From Chlamydiota bacterium (lineage in GTDB: Bacteria; Chlamydiota; Chlamydiia; Chlamydiales; SM23-39): 8,792 nt of DNA. The DNA lies in assembly GCA_021772195.1 (NCBI GenBank), contig JAJFML010000171.1, positions 1-8,792 on the forward strand. Direction: 5' to 3'. The notes under the pieces were generated by a model. It was not told the origin of the DNA and ran no database searches. It worked only from the letters and a program-made list of their open reading frames with translations. The translations under genes and the position numbers were made by a program. This document shows positions 6,735 to 8,792 of the stretch, in pieces (position 1 is the first letter of the stretch; every line of letters begins with the position of its first letter).

Positions 6735-6740
6735 AAGGAG
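6735..6740 (+). promoter_or_regulatory. Shine-Dalgarno AAGGAG deciding the ATG at 6748
   Basis: A strong AAGGAG lies 7 nt before the ATG at 6748. The in-frame ATG at 6724 lies almost at the predicted transcription start and has no ribosome site, so it is rejected. Confidence 0.75.
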
Positions 6741-6747
6741 ATCCTCC

Positions 6748-7059
6748 ATGACCATCTCTTCGCCCGTTTGCTATCTTGAAAATCCATGGTTTTCTCAAAA
6801 TATATGTTTAGCCCCAGTTGTTTATGGAAAGAGAACTCTTTCAGAGAAAAGATATCACGTTATAACAAATGCGGATCTGGGTATTTATGAAAAATCCTTG
6901 GCTGAGGTCGTTGGAGAAAGGGTTTTAGCTCCTGCTGTTAAATCCATAAAAGCTTTTGTAATTTTTTCCCATCAAAAAGCCGCAAGTATAATTCGCACAA
7001 AGACCGGGCTTGTTTTCGTTACACACAAAGTTGCTAAACCTCGAATAATTTCAAAATAG
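6748..7059 (+). CDS. Orphan basic protein, 103 aa
   Basis: I do not recognise this protein. It has 103 residues and a basic, sheet-like composition, especially toward the C-terminus (TKTGLVFVTHKVAKPRIISK). Two cysteines (C8, C18) lie near the N-terminus without a metal motif. The central part alternates helix-prone (KSLAEVVGERVLAPAVKSIK) and hydrophobic strand-like runs (AFVIF, GLVFVTH). No signal peptide or membrane segment is evident. Expression signals are the best in the window: near-consensus -35/-10, AAGGAG and an ATG at proper spacing. It is divergent from the HD-transporter unit and its TAG abuts the TAG of the converging IMPDH/GMPR gene with no base between. Probably a lineage-specific protein. 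Confidence 0.7.
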   Translation: MTISSPVCYLENPWFSQNICLAPVVYGKRTLSEKRYHVITNADLGIYEKSLAEVVGERVLAPAVKSIKAFVIFSHQKAASIIRTKTGLVFVTHKVAKPRIISK

Positions 7060-8070
7060 CTACAAAATTTTAGGCCTAGGTCTACTCTCTTGCATGTAGG
7101 AAGGAAAAACTCGAACAAATTCCGCCTTTCTTTGAAGCTCTTTAATGCTTCTAGCGCCGCCATAAGTCATTCCAGAGCGAACTCCGCCTAGAAGTTGGGT
7201 GATTAAATCGGGTGCAGACAGGTGAACCCTCGCCCAAAAATCAACACCTTCTGCAACTGTTTTACTCTTTAGGCCGCCATAAAAATCGTTTTGAAAATCT
7301 TCACTCGCCTGTCCCCTATATTTTGCCATGAGCCCCTCTGAGGTCTCTTTTTTGGGAGCCGCGCTCTCTTTTGTTAGAGCAAAAAGACTTCCAACCATCA
7401 CAGTACTAGCTCCTGCTGCCAGCGCTAGCATCACATCTCTGCTGTGCCTAATTCCGCCATCTGCAATCAGAGGCACACGCAGCTTTTCAGCCACCTTTGC
7501 GCACTCATAGATTGCTGTAAACTGCGGAACGCCAAACCCTGTTACCATCCGTGTTGTACAAGCAGCGCCTGGACCCACTCCCACTTTCACGGCATCAGCT
7601 CCTGCATTAACGAGATCTTGATAGGCCATAGCCGTACAAACATTTCCAGCAATAATATCTTGATCGGGATGAAGTCTTTTGAGCTCTTCAATATGTTTAA
7701 ACATACGATCAGAGTGGCCGTGGGCTACATCGATGCATACGCCTGCTGCTCCCAAATCGAGCAATTTTCTTGTATTATCAAGATGCAAAATTCCAGCAGA
7801 GACAAAAGTGTTTCCTCCGTACTTTTTCACCCAATTATGCTGCAGGTCTTGTGATGAAAATCGGTGGTAGATCGGCATTGACTTCTCTTTAATAAGTATA
7901 TCTGCAAGCTCCTCACCGATCACAGTATCCATATTGGATGCCACAAGCGGCATCTCGAGCTTGATATTTTTTGTAAGCCAAGTATTTAAATTAGGCTCTG
8001 TTCTAGAAGGTATGTTATTGAACTGCGGAACTAACGCAACATCATCAAAAGTATAAGCATCACGAATCAT
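7060..8070 (-). CDS. guaC: IMPDH/GMPR-family enzyme, most like GMP reductase
   Basis: A 336-residue TIM-barrel enzyme with no CBS (Bateman) insert, unlike typical IMP dehydrogenases of about 490 aa. GMP reductase converts GMP to IMP and ammonia with NADPH, feeding guanine nucleotides back to the adenine branch. Visible motifs: [11 protein letters not shown] (6-16), ASNMDTV (44-50), the catalytic loop GPGAACTTR with Cys171 and Thr173, [11 protein letters not shown] (203-213), VMVGSLFA (224-231), the flap segment [10 protein letters not shown] and Glu274 in VAEG. The 103-residue spacing of Cys171 to Glu274 equals that of C186 and E289 in human GMPR. The flap resembles GMPR (YYGMSSE) and lacks the Arg-Tyr pair of IMPDH. 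Odd: the loop has Ala where most family members have Ser before the Cys (GPGS). The ATG at 8070 is chosen over a TTG at 8082 because GAGG sits 6 nt upstream and the family starts just before the YTFDDV motif. A CBS-less IMPDH is the alternative. Confidence 0.8.
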   Translation of the reverse strand: MIRDAYTFDDVALVPQFNNIPSRTEPNLNTWLTKNIKLEMPLVASNMDTVIGEELADILIKEKSMPIYHRFSSQDLQHNWVKKYGGNTFVSAGILHLDNTRKLLDLGAAGVCIDVAHGHSDRMFKHIEELKRLHPDQDIIAGNVCTAMAYQDLVNAGADAVKVGVGPGAACTTRMVTGFGVPQFTAIYECAKVAEKLRVPLIADGGIRHSRDVMLALAAGASTVMVGSLFALTKESAAPKKETSEGLMAKYRGQASEDFQNDFYGGLKSKTVAEGVDFWARVHLSAPDLITQLLGGVRSGMTYGGARSIKELQRKAEFVRVFPSYMQESRPRPKIL

Positions 8071-8092
8071 GAAAAACCTCAAAAAATCAATG

Positions 8093-8101
8093 GTTATAGC
8101 A
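8093..8101 (-). promoter_or_regulatory. Extended -10 promoter of the IMPDH/GMPR gene
   Basis: On the minus strand TGCTATAAC is an extended -10 (TGnTATAAc). No good -35 is seen at 17 bp, as extended -10 promoters tolerate. Initiation near 8086 would give a leader of about 16 nt including GAGG at 8080-8077. Confidence 0.45.
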
Positions 8102-8114
8102 TGAGAGAAGTTTA

Positions 8115-8125
8115 TATGATATAGT
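8115..8125 (+). promoter_or_regulatory. Overlapping -10-like boxes just upstream of the glycosyltransferase
   Basis: TATGAT (8115-8120) and TATAGT (8120-8125) overlap; initiation from them would fall at about 8127-8133, at or just before the ATG at 8133. No clear -35 is seen. No Shine-Dalgarno precedes the ATG. Confidence 0.3.
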
Positions 8126-8132
8126 AGATTGC

Positions 8133-8792
8133 ATGATCACTGTAGCTATTTTAACAAAGAACAATGATGAGACAATTGAGAAGACCCTTCTCTCTTTGAA
8201 AGAGTTTGAAGAGGTCATCCTTTTGGACAATGGATCTACTGACGAAACGCTGAAAATCGCTGGAAAATTTCCCAATGTTACGATCTATAAAACTCACTTT
8301 ACAAGTTTTGGAGATCTTAGAAATCAGGCAGCAAAAAAAGCTTGTTATGATTGGATCCTAGCGCTTGATAGCGATGAGGTACTATCCAAAAAATTATCAA
8401 ATGAGATTAGAAATCACCTCTTAAAAAATAATACTCTCTACAATCTTCCTTTTCACAATTTTTATCGCGGAAAAAGGGTCAAGTGCTGTGGTTGGTACCC
8501 CGAGTCTCATATCAGACTCTATAATCGAAAAGAGACCTCATTTTCAAAAGACCAAGTGCATGAAAGGATTATTGAAAAGGGTCCTATTTACACATTTAAA
8601 AATCCGGTCTATCATACTCCCTACAGATCACAAAATGATTTCTTACGAAAAATGCAGGTCTACTCAGAGCTATTTGCAGATCAAAATCAGGGTATAGAGT
8701 CGAGTTTTCGAAAAGCGTTATTTCACGCTTTATGGGCCTTTTTTAGAAGCTATATTCTCAAAAAAGGAATTTTTTATGGAGAGACAGGATTT
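8133..8792 (+). CDS. WaaE/KdtX-like family 2 glycosyltransferase (3' end missing)
   Basis: The frame stays open from the ATG at 8133 to the right edge, giving 220 residues. It is a GT-A fold, family 2 transferase of the WaaE/KdtX type, which adds a sugar to the lipopolysaccharide inner core at the inner face of the cytoplasmic membrane. Motifs: nucleotide-sugar binding start VAILTKNNDE (4-13), LLDNGSTDET (30-39), the metal-binding DxD as LALDSDEVLS (76-85), and the family-specific FYRGK (110-114), GWYPESHIRLYNR (120-132) and VHER (142-145). The visible part ends in a hydrophobic segment (about 195-214) with aromatic residues, typical before the membrane-associated C-terminus of this group. 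WaaE proteins are about 250-260 aa, so roughly 30-40 residues may be missing. The donor sugar cannot be read from sequence. The gene is divergent from the IMPDH/GMPR gene and may be translated from a very short leader. Confidence 0.85.
   Translation, partial: MITVAILTKNNDETIEKTLLSLKEFEEVILLDNGSTDETLKIAGKFPNVTIYKTHFTSFGDLRNQAAKKACYDWILALDSDEVLSKKLSNEIRNHLLKNNTLYNLPFHNFYRGKRVKCCGWYPESHIRLYNRKETSFSKDQVHERIIEKGPIYTFKNPVYHTPYRSQNDFLRKMQVYSELFADQNQGIESSFRKALFHALWAFFRSYILKKGIFYGETGF

Noticed and set aside
6724..6750. Upstream ATG at 6724 for the 103-residue orphan
   Set aside because: It lies just before or at the predicted transcription start and lacks a ribosome site; the ATG at 6748 has AAGGAG at 7 nt.
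7071..7078. TAGGCCTA palindrome near the 3' end of guaC
   Set aside because: Eight bp, wholly within coding sequence for the C-terminal Arg-Pro-Arg-Pro; expected by chance.
7444..7854. 136-codon open frame on the plus strand, Cys-rich translation
   Set aside because: Fully antisense to the well-supported IMPDH/GMPR gene, with no ribosome site; its composition is what reverse-reading that gene gives.
8071..8082. TTG start at 8082 for the IMPDH/GMPR gene
   Set aside because: The ATG at 8070 has GAGG at 6 nt and fits the family N-terminus; the TTG overlaps that ribosome site.
8488..8697. 69-codon plus-strand frame near the right edge
   Set aside because: Out of frame within the glycosyltransferase gene, whose own frame is open from 8133 to the edge with all family motifs.

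Overview
The window is a gene-dense stretch of a moderately AT-rich bacterial genome (roughly 40% G+C by eye). It holds ten protein genes, no RNA gene, no mobile element and no CRISPR array. The mix points to an obligate or facultative intracellular bacterium, most plausibly an environmental member of the Chlamydiota (Parachlamydia/Waddlia/Simkania type). The reasons are a eukaryote-like RING-H2 finger protein, a transporter related to the ATP/ADP translocase (TLC/NTT) family, NAD malic enzyme, and a purine-recycling enzyme of the IMPDH/GMPR family. This taxonomic reading is inference; no rRNA or other decisive marker is present.

Layout, left to right. (1) Plus strand: the 3' part of a UbiG-like SAM methyltransferase, then a thiol peroxidase (tpx) that starts inside it with a 20-nt overlap. 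After a 60-bp gap with a TATAAT box comes a 247-residue RING-H2 protein. (2) Minus strand: NAD malic enzyme (maeA), convergent with the RING gene 5 bp away. (3) A 197-bp divergent spacer with a 14-bp perfect palindrome, a -35/-10 promoter and AT-rich heptamer repeats. It drives a 73-residue orphan protein on the plus strand. (4) Minus strand: a two-gene unit in which an HD-superfamily (SAMHD1-like) phosphohydrolase is followed by a 12-TM NTT-like transporter with a 4-nt ATGA overlap. (5) A 126-bp divergent spacer with promoters both ways, then a 103-residue orphan protein (plus). (6) Minus strand: a CBS-less IMPDH/GMPR family protein, most like GMP reductase, whose stop codon abuts the orphan's stop. 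(7) Divergently, the 5' part of a WaaE/KdtX-like GT2 glycosyltransferase running off the right edge.

Functional themes. The HD phosphohydrolase, the NTT-like carrier and the GMP reductase all touch nucleotides, which suits an organism living on host nucleotide pools. Malic enzyme fits use of host C4 acids. The RING protein is the standout: its last zinc ligand is Asp in a C-P-L-D-N sequence like eukaryotic RBX1/ROC1, suggesting an E3 ubiquitin-ligase effector. The three convergent gene pairs are separated by only 5, 1 and 0 bp and no factor-independent terminator is visible, so transcripts probably overlap at their 3' ends.
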